Shown here: one piece after another, positions 1-7,689 of the stretch | How positions within the stretch are numbered: position 1 is the first letter of the stretch | Layout: each line of letters begins with the position of its first letter | Source of the DNA: Clostridium sp. TW13 | GTDB lineage: Bacteria > Bacillota > Clostridia > Clostridiales > Clostridiaceae | Direction of reading: 5' to 3' | Assembly (NCBI RefSeq): GCF_024345225.1 | Contig: NZ_BROD01000001.1 | Coordinates: 4,402,001 to 4,466,000 of the forward strand | Length of the DNA: 64,000 nucleotides | Notes under the pieces: model-generated | What the model was told of the DNA's origin: nothing | What the model saw: the letters and a program-made list of their open reading frames with translations, nothing else | Databases searched by the model: none | Position numbers and translations under genes: made by a program

Positions 1-2
1 TC

Positions 3-31
3 TTTACAAATAAAAATTGTAAACTTATAAT
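3..31 (+). promoter_or_regulatory. Sigma-A-type promoter of the thi operon
   Basis: A TTTACA -35 box (3-8) and a perfect TATAAT -10 box (26-31) are separated by 17 bases. They sit about 25 bases before the TPP aptamer, so transcription would include the whole riboswitch. Confidence 0.6.
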
Positions 32-54
32 AAAAATGAAAACCAAATAAATCG

Positions 55-152
55 AAGGCTAGGGGTGCCAATGTAAGTTGGCTGAGAGAAGTTGTACAAT
101 ACTTTAACTCTTTAAACCTGATGTGGTTAATACCACCGTAGGGAAGCACTGA
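55..152 (+). ncRNA. TPP riboswitch (THI element) aptamer
   Basis: The conserved THI-box blocks are present in order: AGGGGTGCC (61-69), GGCTGAGA (80-87), AAACCTGATGTGG (114-126), and TACCACCGTAGGGAAGC (132-148). Known TPP aptamers bind thiamine pyrophosphate and switch off thiamine genes. The genes that follow are thiazole-branch enzymes, which fits. The terminator at 207-237 is the likely expression platform. Confidence 0.95.
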
Positions 153-206
153 ATCATAATCGTTTATAATTAGTGGATTTAATTAATATATAATGATGTG
201 AATTTT

Positions 207-237
207 AAGAACTTGCCGTGGGTAAGTTCTTTTTTTT
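207..237 (+). terminator. Riboswitch-controlled intrinsic terminator
   Basis: AAGAACTT (207-214) pairs with AAGTTCTT (224-231) and the stem runs into an uninterrupted T tract. It lies between the TPP aptamer and thiS, so it is most likely the OFF-state terminator of the riboswitch. Confidence 0.85.
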
Positions 238-295
238 GTTGAATATTTGCCCCTAGTAAAGATTTTAATTTTGTAGGAAAGGAGATGAAAATATT

Positions 296-490
296 ATGAT
301 AGTGAATGGAAAACAAATAGAATGTAAGGAAAATGAAAGTATTATGGATCTAGCCAAAGAACTTAATTTAAATGTGGATAGAATAGTGGTTGAAATTGAT
401 GGTGTTATCATCCACAAGGAAGATTTTCAAACACATAAGTTAGAAGAAAGCAATATTGTTGAAGTGGTAAGCTTTGTTGGGGGCGGCTAA
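296..490 (+). CDS. thiS: Sulfur carrier protein ThiS
   Basis: A 64-residue ubiquitin-fold protein that carries sulfur as a C-terminal thiocarboxylate for thiazole formation in thiamine synthesis. The MIVNGK start and the C-terminal Gly-Gly (after FVG) are the family hallmarks; the terminal glycine is the residue adenylated by ThiF and then sulfurated. Length is normal. It is the first gene behind the TPP riboswitch and its stop lies one base before the preferred thiF start, so the two are probably translationally linked. Confidence 0.93.
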   Translation: MIVNGKQIECKENESIMDLAKELNLNVDRIVVEIDGVIIHKEDFQTHKLEESNIVEVVSFVGGG

Positions 491-491
491 A

Positions 492-1298
492 GTGAATATA
501 TTAGTAAATGAGAAAAATAAAACAGAAGAGAAAGGTATTACAGCATTTGGAGTGAGAGATAAGTACAAGAGTGATGCAGATATAGTTATAGTAAACGGGT
601 TTCCTATAAAACAAGATTACGTTCTTAAGGAAGGAGACAAGGTTGCTTTAATAAAAAGAGGAGAAATTCCTGCAAAAGAAGATTTAGAAGCTTTGATGAT
701 GAGTAGGCATACTCCTAAGGTGCATGAAAAGCTTAAACAAGCAAGAGTGGCTATTGCAGGCTTAGGGGGATTAGGTTCTACAGCAGCATTAGCTCTTGGG
801 AGAATTGGAGTAGGGTACATTAAGATAATAGATTTTGATGTAGTTGAACCTAGTAATTTGAACAGGCAACAATATTTTATTAAGCATATAGGAATGAAAA
901 AATGTGAAGCTTTAAAAGGACTGCTTGAAGAAATAAATCCCTTTATAGAGGTTGAAGCTATAGATGTTATGGTAAAGCCTGATAATATAGAGGAATTATT
1001 TTCAGATGTAGATATTGTTATTGAAGCCTTTGATGGTGCAGAAAATAAAGCCATGATAGTAAGAGAAGTTTTACTGCAAACAGTAAAGCCTAAGATAATA
1101 TCAGCTTCAGGTATGGCTGGATATTATTCAAATAATATTATAAAAACAAAGAAAGTAAATTCTAGATTATATATGTGTGGAGATTTTGAAAATGCAGCAC
1201 AGGTAAATCAAGGATTAATGGCACCTAGAGTTGGAATTGCAGCCTGCCATGAGGCAAATACAGCACTAAGATTAATATTAGAAGAATTTGAAGTTTAG
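492..1298 (+). CDS. thiF: ThiF-family adenylyltransferase with ThiS-like N-terminal domain
   Basis: A 268-residue E1-like enzyme expected to adenylate the C-terminus of ThiS. The nucleotide-binding motif GLGGLGS appears after about 90 residues and is followed by the acidic D-x-D and the SNLNRQ segment typical of ThiF/MoeB/HesA. The first 60 or so residues resemble a second ThiS-like fold (ADIVIVNG, then LKEGDKVALI) but lack the Gly-Gly tail. No Cys-x2-Cys zinc pairs are seen, as in the short ThiF 'family 2'. I prefer the GTG at 492, one base after the thiS stop and preceded by GGGGGCGG; an in-frame ATG at 474 would overlap thiS. Confidence 0.88.
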   Translation: MNILVNEKNKTEEKGITAFGVRDKYKSDADIVIVNGFPIKQDYVLKEGDKVALIKRGEIPAKEDLEALMMSRHTPKVHEKLKQARVAIAGLGGLGSTAALALGRIGVGYIKIIDFDVVEPSNLNRQQYFIKHIGMKKCEALKGLLEEINPFIEVEAIDVMVKPDNIEELFSDVDIVIEAFDGAENKAMIVREVLLQTVKPKIISASGMAGYYSNNIIKTKKVNSRLYMCGDFENAAQVNQGLMAPRVGIAACHEANTALRLILEEFEV

Positions 1299-1310
1299 GG
1301 GGAAGTTTAA

Positions 1311-2084
1311 ATGATAGAAAATGATATATTCATATTAGGTGGAAAAGAGTTTAAAAGTAGGTTATTAGTTGGTACAGGGAAATATGGTAGCAATGCAGAT
1401 TTGCCTAAGGTTATTGAGAATGCTCAAACAGAGATGGTCACCATGGCAGTAAGAAGAGTTGATCTTGATAATAAAGAAGAGGATGTGCTTGGATATATTC
1501 CAAAGGATATTACTTTACTTCCAAATACATCAGGAGCTAGGAATGCTGAAGAGGCTATAAGAATTGCAAGGATGGCAAAGGCAATGGGATGTGGAAACTG
1601 GGTTAAAATTGAGGTGATATCAGATGCAAAATACCTTATTCCAGACAATCTTGAAACATTAAAAGCAACTGAAGCCTTAGTAAAAGAAGGATTTATTGTA
1701 CTTCCATATATGAGTCCTGATTTAATGATGGGTAAAAAAATGGTAGATGTAGGGGCAGCAGCAGTTATGCCTCTTGGATCACCAATAGGAAGTAACAGAG
1801 GAATTAGAACTAAAGAGTTGATTGAAATAATGATTGATGGCATCAACGCTCCAATTATTGTGGATGCAGGGATAGGAGCCCCTTCAGATGCAGCACTTGC
1901 AATGGAAATGGGAGCATCAGCTGTACTTGTAAACACAGCCATAGCTTCTTCAAAAAATCCAATTGAAATGGCAAAAGCTTTTAGAATGGCTGTTGATAGT
2001 GGAAGAATTGCATATCTTGCAGGTCTTGGAGCTCAACAAAACACAGCAGTAGCTTCATCACCATTAACAGGATTTTTAGGTTAG
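1311..2084 (+). CDS. thiG: Thiazole synthase ThiG
   Basis: A 257-residue TIM-barrel enzyme that condenses deoxyxylulose 5-phosphate, dehydroglycine and ThiS-thiocarboxylate to the thiazole phosphate. Visible family motifs include [10 protein letters not shown] near the N-terminus, the NWVKIEVI strand carrying the Schiff-base lysine, MPLGSPIGS, and the C-terminal VLVNTAIA phosphate-site segment. Length is typical. It lies 12 bases behind thiF and 11 bases before thiH, and probably acts in complex with ThiH. Confidence 0.96.
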   Translation: MIENDIFILGGKEFKSRLLVGTGKYGSNADLPKVIENAQTEMVTMAVRRVDLDNKEEDVLGYIPKDITLLPNTSGARNAEEAIRIARMAKAMGCGNWVKIEVISDAKYLIPDNLETLKATEALVKEGFIVLPYMSPDLMMGKKMVDVGAAAVMPLGSPIGSNRGIRTKELIEIMIDGINAPIIVDAGIGAPSDAALAMEMGASAVLVNTAIASSKNPIEMAKAFRMAVDSGRIAYLAGLGAQQNTAVASSPLTGFLG

Positions 2085-2095
2085 AGGGTGAGAAA

Positions 2096-3235
2096 ATGTT
2101 TGGACATACTTATTTAGAAGATAGTGCTTATGAGTATTTAAAGAAGTACGATACTTTTAACTTTGAGGAATTTTGGAACAATGTAACCAAAGAAGATGTA
2201 CTTAGAGTTATAAACAAAAGGAAGCATACAGATGAGGATTTTTTAATTCTAATTTCTGAAAAAGCAGAGGAATGTTTAGAGGAAATGGCACAAAAGGCAC
2301 ATGCACTTACCATGCAGCATTTTGGTAAGGCTGTAATGTTATATACTCCAATGTATATAGCAAACTACTGCATAAACAGATGTGCTTATTGTGGTTACAA
2401 TCATGATAATATAATTGCAAGAAAGCAATTAACCATGGAAGAAATTGCAGAGGAAGCCAAGGCAATCAGTTCTGAAGGTTTTAAACAAATATTATTTTTA
2501 ACAGGAGAATCTCCAAAGGATACACCAGTTAGTTATATTGTGGAAGCAACAAAGACTTTGAAGAAATACTTTCCTTCAATTGCTATAGAAATATATCCAA
2601 TGGATGAAGAGGATTATAGGAAAGTTGTTAAAGAAGGAGTAGATTCTCTAAGTGTATACCAAGAGGTTTATGATGAAGAGATATATAATAAGGTACATTT
2701 GGGAGGCCCAAAGAAAGACTTTAGATATAGACTTGAAACTCCTGAAAGAGCCATAAAAGCTGGAGTAAGAACTGTAAACATTGGTGCATTGCTTGGACTT
2801 AACAATTGGAGAATAGAAATGTTTAAGGAGATAATGCATGGTTATTATTTAAGAAAAAACTTTCCAGCAGCAGATGTGGGATTCTCCTTCTCAAGAATAA
2901 GGCCTTGCGTTGGTGGATTTGATCATATTCAAGAAGTTACCGATAAGAATATAGTACAGGCTATTGTAGCGGCTAGAATCATGTTTCCTAATAGTGTTCT
3001 CAACATTTCTACAAGAGAAGCAGAAGGCTTCAGAGACAGATTAATTCCTCTTGGAATAAATAAGATTTCAGCTGGAGTTTCTACAGCAGTTGGAGGACAT
3101 ACTAAGGACAAGGAGAATACAGGAGAAAGCCAATTTGATACAAACGATAAAAGAACCACAGTTCAAATGAAGGAAATGATAAAGGGCTTGGGATATCAAC
3201 CAATATTTAAAGATTGGGAAAGTTTTGTAGACTAA
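2096..3235 (+). CDS. thiH: 2-iminoacetate synthase ThiH (radical SAM)
   Basis: A 379-residue radical SAM enzyme that cleaves tyrosine to give dehydroglycine for ThiG; this is the anaerobic route, in place of the oxygen-dependent ThiO. The 4Fe-4S motif C-x3-C-x2-C is seen as CINRCAYC near residue 95. The C-terminal half carries the thiamine/biotin-synthase-associated domain (SFSRIRPC, ISAGVSTAVGG). Length and position in the operon match the family. Confidence 0.96.
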   Translation: MFGHTYLEDSAYEYLKKYDTFNFEEFWNNVTKEDVLRVINKRKHTDEDFLILISEKAEECLEEMAQKAHALTMQHFGKAVMLYTPMYIANYCINRCAYCGYNHDNIIARKQLTMEEIAEEAKAISSEGFKQILFLTGESPKDTPVSYIVEATKTLKKYFPSIAIEIYPMDEEDYRKVVKEGVDSLSVYQEVYDEEIYNKVHLGGPKKDFRYRLETPERAIKAGVRTVNIGALLGLNNWRIEMFKEIMHGYYLRKNFPAADVGFSFSRIRPCVGGFDHIQEVTDKNIVQAIVAARIMFPNSVLNISTREAEGFRDRLIPLGINKISAGVSTAVGGHTKDKENTGESQFDTNDKRTTVQMKEMIKGLGYQPIFKDWESFVD

Positions 3236-3237
3236 TT

Positions 3238-3816
3238 ATGATGGTATTTGGCATAACTAACAGAAAGCTTTGTGAAGATTTTTATAATCAGATAAATAAA
3301 ATCTCAACATCAAAATTAGATTATTTAATTTTAAGAGAAAAAGATTTGTCCGAAGAAGAGTTATTGCAGTTAGCATTAGAAGTGAAGAACAGACTGAAAT
3401 TAACTAACATAAAGTTAATAATCAACTCCAATATAGATGTAGCTAAAGCAATAAAAGCAGATGGAATTCAGCTTTCTTATAATAAATTTTTAGAACTCAA
3501 GCATAGACCTTTTAAGAAAGTTGGAGTTTCCATACATAGCTATAAGGAAGCAATTGAAGCATATAAATTGGGTGCAGATTATGTTATTTATGGACATGTT
3601 TTTGAAACTGAGTGTAAGAAAGGTCTAAAACCTAGAGGATTTATAGAACTTTCAAAAATAGCTAAAGATATTGATATTCCTGTTATTGGCCTAGGGGGGA
3701 TAAATCACTGTAACTACAAAGAAGTGCTTGAAGCTGGGGCAGAAGGCATAGCAGTAATGTCTAGTCTCATGAATGCACAATATGTAAGTGAGTTTGTTGA
3801 GAAGTTTTTAATTTAA
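3238..3816 (+). CDS. thiE: Thiamine-phosphate synthase-like TIM barrel (ThiE/TenI)
   Basis: A 192-residue ThiE/TenI superfamily barrel. ThiE joins HMP-pyrophosphate and thiazole phosphate; TenI aromatizes the ThiG product. Visible motifs are YLILREKD, GVSIHS, YVIYGHVFETECKKG and the phosphate-binding IGLGGI. The GHVFET/CKKG/PRG block occurs in both subfamilies, and the usual ThiE signature residues around the diphosphate are not clear, so TenI function is possible. The start is put at the ATG right after the thiH stop; an upstream ATG at 3214 lies inside thiH. It is the last gene of the operon. Confidence 0.82.
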   Translation: MMVFGITNRKLCEDFYNQINKISTSKLDYLILREKDLSEEELLQLALEVKNRLKLTNIKLIINSNIDVAKAIKADGIQLSYNKFLELKHRPFKKVGVSIHSYKEAIEAYKLGADYVIYGHVFETECKKGLKPRGFIELSKIAKDIDIPVIGLGGINHCNYKEVLEAGAEGIAVMSSLMNAQYVSEFVEKFLI

Positions 3817-3836
3817 TAAGTTAATCTTTTTTAGAG

Positions 3837-3870
3837 AGTGGCATAGTTTTTTCAGACTGTGCCACTTTTT
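3837..3870 (+). terminator. Intrinsic terminator of the thi operon
   Basis: AGTGGCATAG (3837-3846) pairs with CTGTGCCACT (3857-3866) apart from one mismatch, and TTTT follows. In the rest of the gap up to 4087 I see only a possible -10 box, TATAAT at 3973-3978, without a good -35 box. Confidence 0.8.
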
Positions 3871-4086
3871 GATTATATAAAGTAAATAGAAACTTAACTT
3901 ACAATAAGGGTGAATTCTGGAGAGGGAAAGTTGATATCAGTATCAGTGTGTACATTATATTGGCGATAATGTTATAATTAGGATAAACATGAGCGTAATA
4001 CGCTAAATAATTATGAAATTAAAATTATTGGATACAAAATATAACTTTTTAGTAAGCAGGAATTTTGATGAGAGAGAGATGAAACT

Positions 4087-4530
4087 ATGGAGAATGTCAC
4101 AGAATTGATTGAAAGGTTATACTCTAAAGATGAGAAATCTGCATATGCAGCATTACAGTTGTTACAAGCTGAAAGTGAAAAGTCAAATGATGTCTATAAA
4201 TTTTTTGATAGGTTTGTTGAATTGATTGAAGATAGCAACTCATATAGAAGAAACAGAGGACTTATATTAATATCTGCTAATGCGAAATGGGATACAGAAT
4301 ACAAAATTGATGAAATTATTGATGAATATTTAAAACACATTCTAGATGAGAAGCCTATTACATCAAGGCAATGTATTAAGGCATTACCTAATATTGCAAG
4401 ATACAAACCAGAGTTAGTGGAGTGTATTATAGGAGCATTGAGAACAGCAGATACAGGAATTTATAAGGATAGTATGCAACCTTTAGTATATAAAGATATC
4501 ATGTCTGCGTTAAAGCAAATTAACCAATAA
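4087..4530 (+). CDS. HEAT-repeat-like protein of unknown function
   Basis: This gene encodes 147 residues predicted to be almost entirely helical, with repeated pairs of helices (YAALQLLQAES, YRRNRGLILIS, RQCIKALPNIARY) that look like HEAT repeats. Similar clostridial proteins are often labelled 'SufBD protein', but nothing here shows iron-sulfur assembly function and no Suf genes are near. HEAT folds bind partner proteins, so an adaptor role is possible. It starts with ATG after GAGAGAGATGAAACT and stands alone. Confidence 0.7.
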   Translation: MENVTELIERLYSKDEKSAYAALQLLQAESEKSNDVYKFFDRFVELIEDSNSYRRNRGLILISANAKWDTEYKIDEIIDEYLKHILDEKPITSRQCIKALPNIARYKPELVECIIGALRTADTGIYKDSMQPLVYKDIMSALKQINQ

Positions 4531-4608
4531 ATTTCAATTTATTGGTGAGTTAATAAGGAATATCCTTAAAAGATAAATTATATTCAAAAAATTAACGGAG
4601 GTTAATAT

Positions 4609-4836
4609 ATGGAGTCATATATAGTTTTAATTTTAATAATATTAACTAGTGCTACTGTAGTTATATCTATCATGTATTTATCTAAAAATTTTTACTTCAT
4701 TTGTCCAAAATGTAATCAGAGATTAAAAATACCAGCAAAAAAATTATTAATTACTGCACATGTTTTTGATGAATATAATTTAAGATGTCCATTTTGTGGG
4801 GAAAAGAATTATATGAAGCAAATTAAGGAGAAATGA
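4609..4836 (+). CDS. Small membrane-anchored zinc-ribbon protein
   Basis: A 75-residue protein. Residues about 4-24 form one strongly hydrophobic helix (VLILIILTSATVVISIMY). The rest holds two cysteine pairs, CPKC near residue 34 and CPFC near residue 62, spaced as in a zinc ribbon. A good GGAGG lies before the ATG. Function is unknown; the layout suggests a single-pass protein with a small cytoplasmic metal site. It ends about 50 bases before the structured RNA candidate. Confidence 0.7.
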   Translation: MESYIVLILIILTSATVVISIMYLSKNFYFICPKCNQRLKIPAKKLLITAHVFDEYNLRCPFCGEKNYMKQIKEK

Positions 4837-4888
4837 TTTTATATTTATATTTTTAATTTAAAATCATTAGAAAAAATGTTGAATGCAG

Positions 4889-5138
4889 TCTGTTGCACAA
4901 TTATCAAGTGAAACTTGATTCAGGTGGGGTTTGATCCCCATCTGAATCTTAGTTGAACTTACATCCTCAAGGGGTACCTCGTCCAGGAGCGTGCAGCCGT
5001 TATCTCCAACTTAAGCAGAAAACCTAAATCTATGATTTAGTGTGAATCGCTTACTCTTCTGACTTTAGGAAGAGGAGTTTCATATAAAGTTGGAGTGTTA
5101 CGGATGCTAGCTATCGGATAAATTATTGTGTACAAGAT
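4889..5138 (+). ncRNA. Candidate large structured RNA, class not recognised
   Basis: About 250 bases without an ORF form a nested fold. An outer stem pairs 4893-4901 with 5125-5135. Inside it, 4917-4929 pairs with 4936-4948 (13 pairs, one G-U, six-base loop). A long-range stem pairs 4997-5000 plus 5004-5012 with 5100-5103 plus 5087-5095 and encloses two hairpins, 5024-5030/5034-5040 and 5054-5059/5069-5074. The segment 5044-5081 (GAATC, hairpin, GGAGTTTCA) resembles the right end of IS605-type elements, which carries omega RNA, but no tnpB is present. It could be a free RNA, a leader of the GNAT gene at 5175, or a transposon-derived RNA. Confidence 0.6.
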
Positions 5139-5174
5139 CAAGGAACATTTTGTGGTAAAAGGGAGCTAAGAAGC

Positions 5175-5645
5175 ATGAATATTGAATTTAGAAAGTCAGA
5201 AATAAGTGATGCAGAGGAAATTATACTTGTAAAGGCAAATGCATTTAAAGAGGAAGTAAAAATGTATGGTCATGGCCCTAACGAAAAGGATTCAGTAGAG
5301 AAAGAAAGAGCATTTATTAGAAATATAGATGGTAATAATTTTAGTTACATTTTATTAGATGATGGCAAAATAATAGGAGGCATAGGAGGTGTTGATAAAG
5401 GAAATGGAAATTTCTATTTAGGATGTATCTATGTTGCATTAGAGTATCAGAGTAAAGGTGTCGGCAGTATGATAATGAAATTTTTGGATGATAAATTTCC
5501 TAATGCTATAACATGGACATTAGAAACTCCATATTTAAGTTATAGAAATCATCATTTTTATGAAAAACATGGATTTGTTAAAGTTGGACAAACTAAGCCA
5601 AGGGATGACGGTTTTTTTCTATTTTTATATGAAAGAACAAGATAG
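5175..5645 (+). CDS. GNAT-family N-acetyltransferase
   Basis: A 156-residue single-domain acetyltransferase. The acetyl-CoA-binding motif A is visible as LGCIYVALEYQSKGVGSMIMKF (Q-x2-G-x-G/A type) in the middle, preceded by the beta-bulge strand IIGGIGGV and followed by the C-terminal YEKHGFVKVG segment typical of GNATs. The substrate cannot be told. It starts 36 bases after the structured RNA candidate with GGGAG upstream, so that RNA could be its 5' leader. Confidence 0.85.
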   Translation: MNIEFRKSEISDAEEIILVKANAFKEEVKMYGHGPNEKDSVEKERAFIRNIDGNNFSYILLDDGKIIGGIGGVDKGNGNFYLGCIYVALEYQSKGVGSMIMKFLDDKFPNAITWTLETPYLSYRNHHFYEKHGFVKVGQTKPRDDGFFLFLYERTR

Positions 5646-5738
5646 TAATACGGTTTAATGGGACATAATACGATAATCAACTTACTGTAGTTGGAATCAT
5701 AGTGTTATGATTAATCAAAATAAAAATGAGGGTTAAAA

Positions 5739-6512
5739 ATGGAACAGTCAATTGAAATAATGAAAAATCGTATAGTACAGATTTTATTGGATAATAATCC
5801 TTCAATCTATCTTTATGGGTCAATTGTACTTGAAGATTTTAAGCTTGGATGGAGTGATATTGATATATTGTGTCTAACAGAAACAAAAATTTCTGATGCA
5901 CAAGCAAAACAATTACTTAATTTAAGACAAGAACTTTTGAATGAATATAGAAATAATTTATATTTTCGCTCATTTGAGGGGGGCTTTTTAACACATGAGG
6001 CATTTATTAATTATATTCCTGATACAGTTATATATTGGGGGACAAGTGGCCAAAGGATAACAGATAGACACTATTTTGACCCTTTTTCAATGATAGAACT
6101 AATTGAGAATGGAGATTTATTATATGGCAATGAAATAAGAGATAGATTTACCTATCCAACAAAAGAAAAAATTATAGAAGCCGTTTCAAGCTATTACGAA
6201 ACAATAAGAAAATTTGCAGTTACAACAGACAGAAGCTTATATTCAGCAGGTTGGTATTTGGATATTGCAAGGTGTATTTACACCCTTAGGACAGGTAAAA
6301 TTATATCTAAAACAAAAGCAGGGAGATGGGCTTTAGATAATAATTTAGTTCCAGATACTGATATAATGGAAGATATTGTAAAAATCAGGAAGGAGCCTAA
6401 TAGATATAAAAATGATAGTGAAGTAATGAAGTGGTTGGAGACTCTTGGAAACAGTGTTCAAAGATTTGCTGATGTTTTAGAGCAAGAAATTTCATTAGCA
6501 AAACTTAAGTAG
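5739..6512 (+). CDS. Aminoglycoside nucleotidyltransferase-like protein
   Basis: A 257-residue protein with an N-terminal polymerase-beta-type nucleotidyltransferase domain. The metal-binding motif is intact: YGS (residues about 25-27) then W-SDIDILC, giving the G-S-x(n)-D-x-D pattern. The C-terminal part has the helical DUF4111-like region of AadA-type enzymes (YSAGWYLDIARCIYTLRTGKI). AadA relatives adenylate streptomycin/spectinomycin, but many clostridial homologues have no proven drug target. It stands alone, with GAGGG before the ATG. Confidence 0.75.
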   Translation: MEQSIEIMKNRIVQILLDNNPSIYLYGSIVLEDFKLGWSDIDILCLTETKISDAQAKQLLNLRQELLNEYRNNLYFRSFEGGFLTHEAFINYIPDTVIYWGTSGQRITDRHYFDPFSMIELIENGDLLYGNEIRDRFTYPTKEKIIEAVSSYYETIRKFAVTTDRSLYSAGWYLDIARCIYTLRTGKIISKTKAGRWALDNNLVPDTDIMEDIVKIRKEPNRYKNDSEVMKWLETLGNSVQRFADVLEQEISLAKLK

Positions 6513-6577
6513 TTTTTAATTTGTGATAAAGAAATCATATAAAACTGTTTATATAATCAGATGAGGAGATAAATAAA

Positions 6578-6949
6578 ATGGATAAAGATTGTTTAGAAAA
6601 ATACGGACAAATATTAATGTCAGATGTTAGAGACAGAACGATACGTTCTATGGATATGATTTTGAGTGGAAGAATGAAAGGGATAACAGCAAAGAGCATA
6701 TTAGAGAATATATCAGGATTTAATGCAGAACAAGTAGAAGCATTAAAATACTTAATATCTAAAACTGTAGATTTAAGCTTGCACAATATGCTTTGTATGA
6801 TTGAAGATAATGATGAAATTAATGTAGAAATAAGCACTGGTAATTTAGCTTGCAATATAAAAGATATAAGTGATGGATTAGCAGGAGAATTGTATACGGA
6901 AGATGGATGGATAATGAAATATAGTAAACAAAGATATGATGAGCTATAG
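6578..6949 (+). CDS. Hypothetical protein, 123 residues
   Basis: I do not recognise this protein. It is soluble, acidic and probably helical in the first two thirds (KYGQILMSDVRDRTIRSM, then FNAEQVEALKYLISKTVD), ending in a short strand-rich part (INVEISTGNL). The ATG is preceded by GAGGAGAT at good spacing, and codon use is like its neighbours, which supports a real gene. It sits between the nucleotidyltransferase gene and a pair of small membrane protein genes with no operon-tight spacing. Confidence 0.6.
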   Translation: MDKDCLEKYGQILMSDVRDRTIRSMDMILSGRMKGITAKSILENISGFNAEQVEALKYLISKTVDLSLHNMLCMIEDNDEINVEISTGNLACNIKDISDGLAGELYTEDGWIMKYSKQRYDEL

Positions 6950-7106
6950 AAATTATTTTATTGTATATTAGGAATGAGAAAAGAATATTTTGCAAAAGAG
7001 GTTCAAATGACTAGAAAAATGTAACATTCTGTGATTGCATTTTATCTACCTTTAAATATAGTGTAAATCCAATTGAAGTAATTATTGATAGAATGGGGGA
7101 AATAAG

Positions 7107-7340
7107 ATGATAAAATTAGGAAACATGCTTATTATTTTAGCACTTATAATGGCACTACTTTTAGGTATCATTGCTATAATACGAGGCTATAAGGGGATGA
7201 AGATGAGCAAAAATTTTGCTACATCTGATAAAAAGATAAAAATTGCTTATTGGCTGCTTTCAGGTATACAGATGTGGGCAGGAATTTTAATAACTGTCTG
7301 CTATTTGATTGCAGGAGTATTGGTTTTGAATAAATTATAA
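7107..7340 (+). CDS. Small two-helix membrane protein
   Basis: A 77-residue protein with two hydrophobic segments, about residues 6-25 (LIILALIMALLLGIIAII) and 50-75 (a long stretch ending VLVLNKL), separated by a basic loop (MKMSKNFATSDKKIK). No known domain is recognised. It ends 13 bases before the next small membrane protein gene, which has its own strong GGAGGG, so the two are probably made together. Confidence 0.65.
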   Translation: MIKLGNMLIILALIMALLLGIIAIIRGYKGMKMSKNFATSDKKIKIAYWLLSGIQMWAGILITVCYLIAGVLVLNKL

Positions 7341-7353
7341 GGAGGGTGATTTT

Positions 7354-7611
7354 ATGGGCTTTTTGATTTTTTTACCACTTTTTACTGCTTTGATTGGTGT
7401 TATTATTGCTGTTATTTGCTTTATAGGGACATGTCTAGTGGTTATCGGTTGCACAGGCATAGCAATGAATAAAATATATTTAAAACAGATGAAAGAAAAA
7501 GATAGTTCGTCAAGTTCTTTATTTAATATAAGTTCAATAATTTTAGGAATTATGTTCATGTTATTTCCTTTAGGATATGCATTAGCTAAGATTATTTCTT
7601 CATTGAAATAA
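7354..7611 (+). CDS. Small membrane protein, partner of the preceding gene
   Basis: An 85-residue protein. A hydrophobic region covers about residues 3-35 and a second helix about residues 62-82, with a polar linker carrying a run of five serines (KEKDSSSSSLF). No enzyme motif is seen. GGAGGGTGA precedes the ATG. Position right behind a similar two-helix protein suggests that the pair acts in the membrane together; holin, toxin or transporter-accessory roles are possible but unsupported. Confidence 0.6.
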   Translation: MGFLIFLPLFTALIGVIIAVICFIGTCLVVIGCTGIAMNKIYLKQMKEKDSSSSSLFNISSIILGIMFMLFPLGYALAKIISSLK

Positions 7612-7689
7612 AAATCAGTATATAAATACTCATTACACAAATATAAGTGATTGTAATACAAAGGTATTTTATAGATGGAGGGATATAGG

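Noticed and set aside
4968-4990. GGGGTACCTCGTCC looked like a T-box core.
   Set aside because: The invariant T-box bases (GGTGGNACCGCG) are not present, no aminoacyl-tRNA synthetase or amino-acid gene follows, and no antiterminator/terminator pair is seen.
4889-5138. Group I intron or IStron as the identity of the folded RNA.
   Set aside because: The conserved group I core segments (such as the AAGATATAGTCC-type P7 strand) were not found, so no intron call is made.
5739-6512. Calling this gene a proven streptomycin/spectinomycin adenylyltransferase (aadA).
   Set aside because: Only the nucleotidyltransferase motif and general layout are visible; the drug-binding residues cannot be checked by reading.
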